From assembly GCA_016801885.1 (NCBI GenBank), contig CM028900.1:8711501-8775500 (forward strand): a stretch of 64,000 nt of DNA, read 5' to 3'. Below, in pieces: positions 1-12,500 of the stretch. Every line of letters starts with the position of its first letter. The stretch's first letter is position 1. The stretch comes from Toxotes chatareus. Taxonomy: Eukaryota > Chordata > Actinopteri > Toxotidae. Made by a program: the position numbers and the translations under genes. The notes beneath the pieces were generated by a model that saw only the letters and a list, made by a program, of their open reading frames with translations, was not told the DNA's origin and did not search any database.

Positions 1-1243
1 CCAGCATTTAGATTACAGATTAGTGAACAGTGGATAATGTGTGCTCAGCAGATTACAGTTATGATAGGAGACAGAGCACAGGAGCAAAAAGCTGTCATAA
101 TTGGTAATTATTTACATTACAGTCTGCATAGAATGTTAATCCAAAATGTGTGGCAAAGTGGAACATTGAAGACATCTTCGATAAGTGAGCCCAGACAGAT
201 GTGCCACATTAACAAATCAAGGCTCAAAACATCTTAGAAAATAACTTTTCAAAGGCATCACAGTATCAGAGGATCAGGATTTGGCCATAAATCACCAGAA
301 CTTGGAGACTGACCCAAACAAATATCCATTCTGATACAGTAAACCATTATTCCTGGGACACGTTACTCCAGGAGGAAATGCTTGGTCTACTACATGCTAG
401 ACCAATTAATAATTATGCTCACGGTCTAAGTATCACAGTGAACCTTTTTTATTTTTGCTGAGCAGATCCATTTCCTCCTGGCCATGAGAGACAGAACACA
501 AAGTAATTTCACCAGCCTTACCAGGAGGTTAAATGTTTTTATGGTACCAGTGAATAATGATCAGTTATTCTTTCATGCATGTTCAACAGGTCAGAGTCCA
601 GATGTTATCTACTGAAGCGAGAGGAATGTTTTTGTGAGAATTACATGTCAACTATTCCACTTATAGTTACCAGTTATTGTCTTTGGTCTCCAACAATCCT
701 TCTTATTGATTACATTTAAATTCAAGAATCAAGAAGCACCATCTACACTCACGCATCTATAATTATTTTACAGGTCTTGCCTCTGAAACAGATGCACATG
801 AAAACAGCCTCCTGATTATCTAATATATTTCTCTAATGAGATTTAAATTACTGTATTCATTTGTCTGGAGGAATAGCGCTGTACCAGGTTTGATTGTCTG
901 ACGCTGTCCTGGTTGTTTACTTCTTTTGAAAGGGCCTTAATAATGTGAGCTTTCTACCTCCTTAATTATGCCCTCGTTCTTGCCACAAGGAAACAAAAGA
1001 GAACAAAATATAGACAGGATTTTTATGACTTACTGAAAGAGACAAGAAATAAAAAGGGGCAGGACTTATGTTGTTCATAAAGATTAAGAGTACCATAAGC
1101 AAACCCTGATAAACAGCAGTTACAGAGAGAAGAAAGACATAAAGGCAAGTGGAAATAACTGATTGGTATGAGGCACATTTGACAGTAAATCGCAATCTAC
1201 TACTCTAAAAAAAAATCATTCAAATTTTATCACACAGATCAAG
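1..1243. other. Intergenic DNA upstream of the lectin gene
   Basis: No exon with a plausible protein match or good splice phase is visible on either strand. The short open frames at 37-237 (+) and 962-1195 (-) look like chance frames in AT-rich DNA. The last bases presumably hold the promoter and 5' UTR of the lectin gene starting at 1244, but I see no clear TATA box. Confidence 0.6.
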
Positions 1244-3739
1244 ATGAAGACGCTGGTATTGCTCTCACTAAGCCTTGCAGGTAAAAGATTAAATTTTTCA
1301 CATTAGTGAAATTTATTTCTACTTCTCTTGTAAATCAGGATTTACAATAGAAATGCTGTACACTAGTCATCAACTCTCAATTTTCAAGCTATGCTTTCAA
1401 CTGCTTTGCTAAAAACTAAAACTGTAAATTAAAGCAGAGCACCTGTTTGAAGTGACTGATGAAAGTTTAAAGAGAAGAGATACAAATCACAGGCGTGTGT
1501 TGTGTCTCTTTCAGTCTGGGTGACTTGCCCTGTAAAGCAGCAGTCAGGGGCGTTTTAAGTGTCTGTGCCCATTGGTCCATTGTCTCATCTGCCTGATTTT
1601 AAAATTAGCTTTTCTTATTTACTCTGTGTAGTGGCTCTGGCAGGGCCCGCATCTCCTCCTGGTGTGGCACAAAACACTGATTTGATTAAAGATGACCAGA
1701 GCCCCCTGCTGGGAGACTGGGTTCCTTTGCAGGGTCATGTGGAGTTGGAGGATCCTGCACCACAGGCCAGACTGGGCTCTAAGGAGCCGCAGGAAAAATT
1801 GCCTCCAGTGCCAGCGGACATGGAGCAGAGTCAGATTCAGAACATGGTGGAACTGGAGGTTAAAGCTAGGCCGCATGTTAAGGTGGAGCAAGAGGGTGAA
1901 GTAAAGACAGAGGTGAAAATGGAGCCAGAGCTCAATGAAGAACCAGGGGTTAGGGTGGAGCAAGAGAGTATGGTGGAACTAGAGATTAAAGTAAGGCCAG
2001 ATGTTAAGGCAGAGCCAGAGGTTAAACCAGAGCCACAAGTTGAGGTGGATCCAAAACCAGAAGTACATCTGAATGCAGATGTTATGGCTGAACTAGAGGT
2101 TAACATGAAAGCTGAGATGGAGCCTGAGCTCAAAGCTGACCAAGATTTTAAGGTGGAATCTGAGGTTAAGGCGGAGCCAGAACCTGAAGAGGACCCCATG
2201 TTTAATGAGGTCCAAGAGAAGTTTCAAGTGCAGATGAACCTTGAGGCAGAGACTGAAACAGGTACAACAGAGTCTGAAGAGAAGCATATTGACATGGAGG
2301 GAAACTATGAAATGGTGGGTGAGCCGATCATGAAGTTGGAGCCACAGAATAGTGACAACATGTTTGGAGAGGAAGCAAGCGACACAGAGCAGTCAGGAGT
2401 GGAAAAGTCTCTGAGGGAGGCATTTCAGAGTCCTGTTGCTGAACCTCTGCCAGAGGAGGAAGGGCTCATGAGGAAGAAGGACCATGTTTTAGATGAACAA
2501 CCAATCATGGAACTGGAGCCAGAGATGGAGAAAGAGCCATTCCAAAATGAAGAGGTCATACCAGATGGTCCTGCCATGGAAGAAGGGCCAGCTCAGATTG
2601 GTGTGGAGGTAAATGGAGGTAAAAAAAAAAACCCTGTGTCACATTTTTTAATTCTTAAAACTACACTCACATGCTCTTATGTACTTTGAGGAAGTTGCTT
2701 TTTGTCCATGAAATGAATCCCTTCCTAACACAGTTCCAGAGTAAGAGATGGAGGTATGCTTTGTGATTACAGCGACCAAAAACTATCTCTAAGTGTTTGC
2801 ATGTGTGTGTGAGTTTTGTTTTAAGATACATGTTAACAGTGTGAGCCTATGCTTTCATGAACAGCACGATGGGAAGTGTAATTCTACCTCTTGGCCACAG
2901 GGCAGCGCTATTGTCCTGGTGTGGAATTCGAGGGTAAATGCTACCAGTTCTTCAAAGGACCAATGAGGGCTGCAGATGCTGAGGTATTTACACGTTCTCT
3001 GCCATCTCAAAGATAGCACCATAAAGTATTTAAAAAGTTAGACACCTGTTGAACCACTCTGTTGAAGAGATGCCTGATTCATCTGTCACTGTGTCACAAT
3101 TTCTTTGCAGTTCTTCTGCCAGAGAAAGTTCCCCCTCGGACACCTGGCCTCCATCACAAGCCAACACATCCACAGAAAGGTGATGAATATGATGCTGCAG
3201 CAAAACGGGGCATATACACGCACCTGGATTGGAGGACTCCGATATTTGGAGGTGTGTATGTTCAGTCAAGGAGTGGGTCATATTACTGCTGCTGCAAGTT
3301 CAAAACAAATACTTACCTTTTACCAATCACACAGTGAGAGGGGTTCATGTCATGCTAGTATTTGAATCTGCAGAATAAATAAAATAAATGACTCCTCTGT
3401 CTGATTGCTCCTCTTTAATCTCCTGTTGCCTGTCAGACCGGTCTCTTCATCTGGTTGGATGGATCCCACTGGGGCTATGCTGATTGGCTGTCAGGGGAGC
3501 CCAATGACACAGCAGGTGTGGAGGACTGTCTGGAACTGCTGGCATTTGGTATGAGCCAGTTTGCCGTTTTTTTTTTAAAACATACTTTTTTCCTTTTGTG
3601 TTTTGGCCAGATTAATGATGATAATTACTGTCACTAATAACTCTCTGATTGGTTTGCCTGTCTTTCAGGAAATGGAAAGTTCAATGACTTCACATGCTGG
3701 GAACCTCAGTCGTTTATCTGCTCCTACCCATATCAGTGA
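1244..3739 (+). CDS. Secreted C-type lectin with long acidic propiece, PRG2/PRG3 (major basic protein)-like
   Basis: Six exons join in phase: 1244-1280, 1632-2618, 2901-2983, 3111-3251, 3437-3548, 3669-3739, giving about 476 aa. Exon 1 encodes a short hydrophobic signal peptide (MKTLVLLSLSLA). Exon 2 encodes about 330 residues rich in Glu, Lys, Val and Pro with degenerate repeats. Residues about 345-476 form a long-form C-type lectin domain with six cysteines (CPG, KCYQ, FFCQ, DCLE, FTCW, FICS), WIGG, WLDGSHW and a terminal FICSYP. An acidic propiece before a CTLD, plus WLDGSHW and FICSY, resemble eosinophil major basic protein. Unlike mammalian PRG2 this copy has an EPN motif (437-439) and an ND pair (459-460), typical of calcium and mannose-type binding, and its CTLD is not strongly basic. 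Family assignment is inferred; it could equally be annotated as a teleost-specific C-type lectin. Exact function is unknown; an innate-immune secreted role is likely. Confidence 0.85.
1840..2210 (+). repeat. Degenerate acidic coding repeats in lectin exon 2
   Basis: Within exon 2 the translation repeats variants of MVELEVKARPHVKVEQE, MVELEIKVRPDVKAEPE and MAELEVNMKAEMEPELK, separated by further Glu/Val/Lys/Pro runs. The repeat is imperfect at both DNA and protein level and keeps the frame, suggesting expansion by unequal exchange inside the propiece. The antisense Ser/Gly-rich open frames in this stretch are by-products of the skewed codons. Confidence 0.7.
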
Positions 3740-3890
3740 ATGTACTGTGAGCACTTGCTTCTTTGTCTGATGTGAAGCAAAGTTTGCTGCTTTTTCAGGG
3801 TGCTTCAGGGTCTCTATGCATGTTGCACATTATATTTAATGATGATTTATTTGTTTTTAATAACAGGAAAATATACTGTAAATAAAAAAT

Positions 3891-4021
3891 ATATATTTTA
3901 TTCTTGAGTTTGTTGTGATTATAACTCCTGTGTATCGTTTATTATTATTATTATTATTTTACTAGCCTCAGCCACCCTGCATTTCTTTGCATATTTGAAA
4001 TATGAATATGTGACAAATAAA
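3891..4021 (+). terminator. Polyadenylation signals of the lectin gene
   Basis: AATAAA occurs at 3891-3896 and at 4016-4021, 150 and 280 bases after the stop codon at 3739. Either could end the transcript; the second is followed by a T/G-rich stretch. Confidence 0.6.
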
Positions 4022-5167
4022 CCTTTGAATCTTGAATCTTGAAGTGTGTTTTTTGTTTTTGTTTTTCTAACAATGTACTTATAATGTTTTAATGACAATT
4101 AATTATCAAATATACTGATAAATAGTTTAGTGCACTCAACTGTCTGTTTTGAGAAACTATTAAGTTGGTATTGAATGTGTGTAAGTACTTTAAGTAAGTT
4201 TTTTTGTATTGATGCTGTTCTTTTTCTAAAATGTACTTTGTATATTTTGAAAATATGTTTTCTTGCAAATTTTAGAATAATTACCATCTAAGTAAAAACA
4301 AAATGTTTAACCTAAGTAACTTGAAATAAATTTCAAGTGTGTCTATATCAAGTACAAAAGAGCACTTGAATATATTATAAATTGCATTAATTATTAAGCG
4401 ACAGTTATAGTTAATATATAGTTAATACACCAGGTACAAAGATAGAATACCAAAAATAACAGTTTAACAGTTACGGACATTGCAGCACACTTTGGACATA
4501 CACACGTAATAACACACCTGAATGTGTGTATAAATTCAGTCTTTATATTCCCTCTCAGTTGAAGCTCCACTGTTGTCCTGCAGCATGGGGCCTTGTTGGG
4601 GTTTAGGTGATGAGGTGTGTTTATCAGGAAACAATCATATAACCATCAGTCTGACAGATGCATCTAAACCTCCAGCTCATCCAGGACCCATATACAACAT
4701 CCTCAAATCACTAAACCCATGGAGTCCAGGCATTCCGGTTTATTTTACAGGATCAGGGAGCAGTTGCTCTGTCTGTTCCGATGCCAAAAAGCTGTCATGG
4801 TGGCAAAAGCTGTTCACACCCAGATTTTAGATTTCATGTTCACAGTTTGCAACATTGCTGGCTGGATACGTACTGTATGTTTGATTATGTTCTACTGCCT
4901 ATGTGCCATCTGGACTCATTCAATATCAATCTTCACCCACCCTTTAAAATTACAGGAGCTTAGCGCCCATTAACTAATGTATTCACACACTCATGCTGCA
5001 CATGAGGCTACTGTGAAACCTTGCAGGGAATCACATGTTGCTGTGTGTGACTGTGACTCATTTTCCACTGGCCTATACAACCTCTTCCTGACCTTTGGAC
5101 ATGGAGGTGAGGATTATCAACTCTAAGGTGATGACTGGTAACTCTTTATCCTTCTATTTAACTGTTC

Positions 5168-5202
<35 letters not shown>

Positions 5203-8002
5203 CCACCACCAACACACACAAACTCATCAGTGAATGTGACTATTCAAATTATACAGGCCAACACAACCCGTTTTTTGAGAAATACAATCATTGACACGTG
5301 AGCTTAGCACATTTTCCATTGTTCCCCTACCAGGAAAACTGACTTTTGCTGGATTTAAGAGATCACAGTTGAATGAGCATCTCCAGTCTATTACTGGAGA
5401 GATATATCCAACAGCTTTGCTGAATACATTACAAAATCATATTTTTAGACCCAGTGCCTAACCCGATCTGGTTAGTCATCATCACCAGTCAGGTACATGC
5501 ATCAAAACTGACAGATAATGTTGAAAAAACTGGAATGATTTTGGCAAAACAGTTTGTGCAAAATGACTTTCATTAATAGTGATTAATGAATGAAACAGAG
5601 AGTGGGGCCTCCCGGTGTTGAAATCCTGATGCTCTGGAAATCCCCTAATACCTTGACTGATTATTAGTGTTGCTGTTTAGATGAGAGTGACTCAGTGTTG
5701 ATGCTTGCCATCTGTCAGTTCAAGTCATTTTCTAGGTTTGTGCAGCACAACCAGTTGTTTGCTGGCGTCTGTGTGTTGCGTGTGTTTATGCACTGAGACT
5801 GCGAATCCTCCCACCTAAAACCCTACAGCCAGGCTTACAAGCACTTGGTAAAATAAATACCACTGTATCCATGCTCAGGCGTAAACTTTGCATCAGAGGC
5901 TAGACTCTGCCAGTGGTATAAAAACAGACTGTAAACAGTGTTTACACCATTGCCTTTTATAGTACAGATACATACCAGCACTAATCTGTGTGCTTCAATC
6001 ATCTGTGTATGTGACAGAGCCATATAAACAAATAACCGAATTAACTTGTTCGAAATGCAATAAGGAAATTTCTCAAATGTGTAAAGGAAGCTCTGCAAAT
6101 TTTGACTTTATAATATTTTTGACCATTTGTGAATGTATTCTACTAACTTCTTTTAGATTTCTTTGGTTAATGCTGCCCATGTTTTTGTTAACAATCAGCT
6201 TCCATTAAAATCAGTTCACAGACTCATAAAACTTTCCCGAGCTGCAAAATCCATCACAACAAATTCAAGTCTGTAAAAACCTTTACATCATTTTTTCAAA
6301 GCTACACATTGTGGTAATGCAGCTAAAATGGCTGATTGTCTCAAAACAGTGATGTATTTTGATGTAGACTTGTCAACTGTAATGGATTGATTGTCATACT
6401 GCAGGTACATGCAAACCAATGACTGATTGAATTGGAAGCAAAAGTAGATTAAAGCTTGTAGGACCAAATAGAGTTCAGCCTATTTTCTACAATTAATGTA
6501 CAGTATACTTTAAGTCGCAGCTAATCATTCTGGAAGGCATGTTGCTGTGTTTTAGAAGTTGCCCATGGAACCATGAATTTGTTTAGCAGTGTTTACAGTG
6601 GTATTATCATCTTGATGTACAGAGAACATAATGATGCAGCATCTTTTGCACTGTGTGGTCATTTGGTCATGTAAAACAGCCTAATTAGCTACTGCATTTT
6701 GATGGTTTGCATCCCTGCTGGTGATTCAATCTGTTACCTCTGTTCCTCTTCACCAATGCAGTGGGTTGGCATATGGTGTTTTTCTCTTGTCACACTAAGG
6801 GATTGTGTGAAAATTATCAGGGGGGGGGGGTCATTAATAACAATGTGTCATTAATAAAACACTCGAAGAAATTCAGACATTAGAAGTTTGCCACCTCCCT
6901 GGTTCATCCAGTCTGGCTGATGACATTTGCTGTGTCTCTCCAGTGTTGCTATCTGGTAAAAGAAAAACAAAGTGGAAAAAATAGTCACATGTGAATCAGG
7001 ATACATGATTGAAGAAGTTCTACCTGGGTTGCACTATTAATATTACTTTTGACATGTTGTGGGGAGGATGTTGCAGTCAAGAGAGAAAAAATTAATAACC
7101 CTGGGGACGCTCTTGCCTATTTTTTAAGTCTCCCTCACCACCCTAAACATTTTCACAGTCCCAAAAATAGTTTTCCAGTTTTTCTAAAGGTGACACAGCT
7201 TGTCACTGGATTTTAAAGTTCTGCAACTGTGTGTTGTTGTATTTGTTGTTGTTTCTCAGCCATCTGAAAGTTTTATTCTGTGGTTGATTGACTAACACAC
7301 TTCAGACCACGGTGTTTATGTGCACAGCAGATACAAGGTGGAGGGGAGCAGAGAGATGCTGAGACATGCAGGATAATGTCACAGGGATAAAGACGGGGAA
7401 GGATAAATGCTTGATGAAGGTATTAAAGGTGGAAGCGTTAGCTCCAGGTCAAGCCTTGGTAAACAGTTTCCTCCCTCTGCTGCCAATTGCATTAGAAATT
7501 AACACCATTTTCCTTGGAGCACGCCAGGTGGCAAACATCCATTTCACACATGCATGACAGACGACATACATATCTGCCCTAAACCCTCCAAGGATAAACA
7601 TAAATATGCAAATATACTGGCACAGTGCACAGAGTGAATACATTTTGTTGTCAAATATTTGCATGTCCCTACCTGAAACTCCTGCTCAAAGCCAGATGTC
7701 TAGTTTGTTAAGGACGAAAAGAGGGAGTAAGAAGCTTAGCACAGATGTTGTGAAAAATCTTCCTAGTAAACAAAATGCTGGATATGACTTTATAGCCACA
7801 ATAGAGCATGTCATATCCAGAATACACACACACACACTCTGACAAGAGTTGATGTTGAAGTGCTGGGAGGGGTCTGGATTGTGTATATCTCTCTGTCAGA
7901 TGTTATAAATCTGTTTGTCTGCTTCTGTGTCTCAGCTCTGGCTGCCACAGACCCCAGAGACCACTGCCTCACTCAGGGGTGTGTCGCAGATGATGCTGCC
8001 TC
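4022..8002. other. Intergenic DNA between the lectin and methyltransferase genes
   Basis: I find no exons here with recognisable protein similarity. The stretch holds an (AC)n microsatellite at 5171-5201 and a ten-base G run near 6820. Open frames at 4573-4830, 5835-6098, 7366-7557 and 7606-7842 lack splice-consistent partners and show no recognised domain. Confidence 0.6.
5171..5201. repeat. (AC)n microsatellite
   Basis: An uninterrupted AC dinucleotide run of about 15 units, followed by an imperfect CA/CCA-rich tail to about 5220. Confidence 0.95.
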
Positions 8003-8008
8003 TATAAA
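8003..8008 (+). promoter_or_regulatory. Candidate TATA box of the methyltransferase gene
   Basis: TATAAA lies about 70 bases before a good splice donor (CAG|GTAGGT at 8076). This suggests a TSS near 8033-8038 and a short untranslated first exon. Assignment to the gene starting at 9538 is inferred from position. Confidence 0.4.
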
Positions 8009-8032
8009 CACAAGAACACAGCAGAGGTGGAC

Positions 8033-8075
8033 ACACAACGAGAAAGGAAAGAAAAGAGGCCACTTATTCAGACAG
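8033..8075 (+). other. Candidate non-coding first exon of the METTL21 gene
   Basis: A short purine-rich segment starts about 25-30 bases after TATAAA and ends at a consensus donor. It could splice to the acceptor at 9440 (TTATTTACAG), making a 5' UTR with four upstream ATGs before the main start at 9538. No transcript evidence is available here. Confidence 0.35.
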
Positions 8076-8589
8076 GTAGGTCTCATTCATGCATTCACAA
8101 GAGCAACATATTTAAAGACTTTTTGTTTTTACTTTTTCAGTGAACAAGAAGAATAAGAAGGGGAAAAAAAAAAAAAAAAAACTATCACTTTCAGGGATTT
8201 CAGATGACTGTAATTATTTTTAAATTACATCAACCTGCATCCTTTGTTTGCATGGAAGTCCAGTTGAATGTGGCGTGCATCTGAGATATAGCGCAATTCA
8301 ATGTATCCTCTGCATCTCTGTAAGTAGCTTGTTGACCTCTGTGGGTTTAACCAGCTGTGGGTTTCTGGGCTCCAGAACACAATCCAATGGCAGCCAAAGA
8401 GACCAGTGAACTAAATCTAGTCCACTCTGAATCTGTTCCAACTTTTACTGAATTTGAAATAGGTCACAAACACACAAGTCATTTAACAAATACACTAAAA
8501 ATAAACACTGATGGTAGCTAAAGAATAAGCCCCAGGATTTAGGATAAACCAAATACAGGAAAAAACTGAAGAAACGATGACTTGAAACT

Positions 8590-9311
8590 GCTTAGGGTCA
8601 TTGTCTTGTTGGAAGGTGAACCTTCGGCCCAGTCTGAAGTCCTGAGCACTCTGGAGAAGGTTTTTGTCCAGGATATTCCTGTACTTGGCCGCATTTATCT
8701 TTCCTTGGATTGCAGCCAGTCGTCCTGTCCCTGCAGCTGAAAAACACCCCCACCACCATGCTTCACTGTTAGGATTGTATTGGACAGATGAGCAGTGCCA
8801 CTGTGCTCTTAGGAACCTTAAATGCAGCAGAAATTTTTTTGTAACCTTGGTCAGATCTGTGCCTTGTCACAATTCTGTCTCTGAGCTCTTCAGGCAGTTC
8901 CTTTGACCTCATGATTCTCATTTGCTCTGACATGCACTGTGAGCTGTAAGGTCTTATATAGACAGGTGTGTGGCCTTCCTAATCAAGTCCAATCAGTATA
9001 ATCAAACACAGCTGGACTCCAATGAAGGTGTAGAACCATCTCAAGGATGATCAGAAGAAATGGACAGCACCCGAGTTAAATATATGAGGGTCACATCAAA
9101 GGGTCTGAATACTTATGGCTGTGTGATATTTCCGTTTTTCTTTTTTAATAAATCTGCAAAAATTTCAACAATTTTGTGTTTCTCTGTCAATATGGGGTGC
9201 TGTGTGTACATTAATGAGGAAAAAAATGAACTTAAATGATTTTAGCAAATGGCTGCAATATAACAAAGAGTGAAAAATTTAAGGGGGTCTGAATACTTTC
9301 CATATCCACTG
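8590..9311 (-). mobile_element. Tc1/mariner-like transposon remnant, internally deleted
   Basis: The minus strand around 8595-8790 resembles the catalytic and C-terminal part of a Tc1-family transposase (matches to KHGGG, to the 'AAKYRNILDKNLLQSAQD' segment and to the RFTFQQDNDPK segment), broken by frameshifts. The part from about 8800 to 9311 is the matching terminal region, recognisable from the paired phrases GGTCTGAATACTTATG and GGTCTGAATACTTTCC that end this element family in many fish genomes. The junction near 8795-8800 fuses segments that are several hundred bases apart in fuller copies as I recall them, so this copy has lost the middle of its transposase. It is dead. The left boundary is uncertain. 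Confidence 0.8.
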
Positions 9312-9537
9312 TATTTGCATCATGCAGTTTGTTGTGTTTGTTTAACAGTTTTTAAGTATAGGTATAAAATAAACTAATAATTTTAGTGATTGAAGTGTAG
9401 TAGGGATACAACTTTTATGCAATGTTTAATTTATTTACAGCCTGTTGTACATGTTTTAGATGAAAACATGACTGAGAGTTCACAGCCATGCTGGCAGCTC
9501 TTTGAAGCTGTCCTCAGAGCCAGACGCTAGAGCCGGC

Positions 9538-12500
9538 ATGTTCACACCCAGTAAAAACTTTCCTTTCAACGGTGTTCAACACTATTTACAGATCATGGAG
9601 AGATTGTCCAAAGTCAACCAACCGGTCCGACAGAATAATCCTGGAAACCAAAGGGAGCCGAATGATAAGATCCAGGATGGGAAAGTGCACCTGAAGCAGA
9701 AAGCCACAGATGAAGGTAAACTTGGATTGAACAGTCACATCATTTCAAAAGAGACTGTTCCAAAGTGAAAATTACATCTACTGTATCCTGTACTACCCTC
9801 ACTAGTCTAGTTTCTGTAGTGCAGAGGAGAGATTCAGATTTTCCAAAGTGAAAATTACATCTACTGTATCCTGTACTACCCTCACTAGTCTAGTTTCTGT
9901 AGTGCAGAGGAGAGATTCAGATTTTCCAAAGTGAAAATTACATCTACTGTATCCTGTACTACCCTCACTAGTCTAGTTTCTGTAGTGCAGAGGAGAGATT
10001 CAGATTTTTTTTTTTTCTTAAAGTAGATTTGCAGAGTAGGTCTGCAAAACTGTAACTTGCCTATTCGTGCTTTCCAGCATCAACAGACCAAAAAGTGATG
10101 GCCGGAGAGGCTTTGGACAGGAGGAACATCTGGGAGCCGAGTGTTTACTACTCGCTGGGAAAGGAGTCTTTTTATTTTGCTGGTCATGACATCAGCATCC
10201 GCGAATCTATAGATACTTACGGCGCTCTGATCTGGCCTGGGGTATGCCCTGCCTTCCATGATGGTACGTTGTTGTTCATGTTGGCTGCTTTGGTTTTTAC
10301 TGACGATGAGAACTTGTTCTGCAGGCTGTAGCTTTGTGCCAGTTCTTGGAGAATAACCAGCAACAAGTGAACCTGATGGACAAAGCAGTGCTGGAGATTG
10401 GAGCTGGGACTGGCTTACTCTCCATAGTGGCAAGTCTACTTGGTAAGTCTATGATAATGAAGCGGAAATGTACAGTATGTGTGGAACAATGACATTGTCC
10501 ATAAGAATTTCACCACTCACCAGTAAGTTTTGACACTTAACTCTTAAGTAATGATATAACTCATAACAGCCTTTTTGCCAAATAAAGTGTCATTACATAC
10601 AAATACCAACAATAACAGTTAATTGTCTATCAAATTGATAATTGAAATATTATCAATCACGATTTTGTAAAATAGAATATGTCTTTTTTTTTTATTTAGG
10701 ACATACTGTGTTACTCTTTGATTGTGATACAAGAGGAAAAGCCATAAAGGGGCATATTTATGCACTGAATATTTTACAGATATCTGTTCATCTTTTGCAT
10801 AAATCTAACATTTCTGCCTGGTGCTGGAAGTCGAGGAAAATCAGGGGATCACTGAAAACACTGTGATTCATTGTCTGAGGACCATGACAGTCCACCCACA
10901 CCAGATGTCTTGCATTGCAAACGGGCCAGTAACTGTAAAGAAATTGTAAAGATATTTTAATGAACAAAGTGGTCATTGGACTGGTAGTGTCATCCTTTGA
11001 CCCCTCTATCGTTCATGCATTGGAAACATAAGTGTCAGTGTATTCCCCATCAAATAAAACATCTTTTCAGATAGAGGGAATCATCGCTTTGCCACAGCAT
11101 TGTTTCCTCTGTTTTCGGTTCATTGGTCTGTCTCTATCAACAGACAACGAAAGGAAATCCATGAATTTATGACCATTAATTCACAAACACTTCAACATAA
11201 GCATTGCTGACCTTCCAGACAGATCTAGGCTTTAACCACTGGCCTGAATGTCTTCTCTGTCTCTAAACATGCAGCTGGTCCTCCCAAGGGCAACAAGATC
11301 CAAGTGAGGTTGTGCAGTATTGGTGATGTAATCAAAGTGGAATTGGTTTAGGTTTTATCATCAAATTCAACCTTTTAGTAATCCACACGTATGTTTTCCT
11401 TTTTCTCTATAGTCTGTAAGATTCAACACTTCTGAAAAGACACATGATTAAGAAATAGAGCACAGATTTCACATAAAGTGAGATTTGTTATAAAAACACC
11501 AAAAAATACCAAGAGTAAGCAGCTTTAGAGCTGCTAAAAGTTTGTGTCTCCATTTTTTGGCAATCCATAATTATTTAAAATACTGGGTGTGTATTTAATT
11601 ATGCATTTTAAAAAAAACAAGGCTGTGTATCCAGATCAGACCAAAAGCAACGCTAAAGTCCATCCTTCAACATGTTCTGATTGTCCTACGCCATCTGTAG
11701 TTCTCAGTCCCAAGTCCATTGGTTCCTACTGAAGACATAAATCTTGACCATAGATTTTAGAAAACAGGAGTAAACAGTGCTGGGGGACTATTTTCAGACT
11801 CATATTAACACAGTGAGTATTTACGGCAGCAAGATGGTGCTAGTGAGATTAATTCAAATAAACCACAGTGCCCATGTTGATCATAACAAAGAAGCATGAC
11901 ATCCCAAGGTGAGGTTGAGTCATCATTTGGAGCTCTGTGACACAGGAATAAGTTACATCAGGATTTGGGTATATAGGCAATAATTGATAGCATCAGAAAT
12001 GTATTGCTAGTTTTGGTCTTTTCATGGGATTTGTTCAAAATGGCGAATTTAAAATATAAAATATTGCCATGTGTATTATGATTTAAGTGCCAGTTCTCTC
12101 ACCATAGAAGTCACGGGTTCAGAAAAAAATGGGCAAACCAATAAATTTGCTGTAGCTAGAGTGTCTGTCCATGGGTCTTCCCACCTCTGCTTCAGCTGGC
12201 TTGTTTTTCTCTACTCTTTTCCAGGGGCTTGGGTGACAGCTACTGACCTGCCAGATATCTTGTCTAACCTGGCCTTTAACCTTCTGCGAAACACCAAGGG
12301 CAGATCCCGCTACACCCCTCAGGTGACTGCCCTCACCTGGGGTCAGGACCTGGAGCGAGACTTTCCCTACCCGTCCTACCACTACGACTATGTGCTCGCG
12401 GCTGACGTAGTTTATCACCACGACTGTCTCGAAGAACTGCTGAAAACCATGTGTCACTTTTGCAGGCCAGGAAGCCGAACAACGTTGCTGTGGGCCAACA

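Noticed and set aside
1619..2287. Antisense open frames opposite lectin exon 2, including a Ser/Gly/Thr-rich one
   Set aside because: They mirror the codon bias of the acidic repeats and have no start context, splice partners or domain.
4573..4973. Three overlapping plus-strand open frames
   Set aside because: Different frames over the same DNA, no recognised motif, no matching splice sites; likely chance.
11275..11310. Possible extra METTL21 exon after ATGCAG
   Set aside because: Exons 3 and 4 already join in phase across the conserved SIVASLL-G-AWVTATDLP segment.
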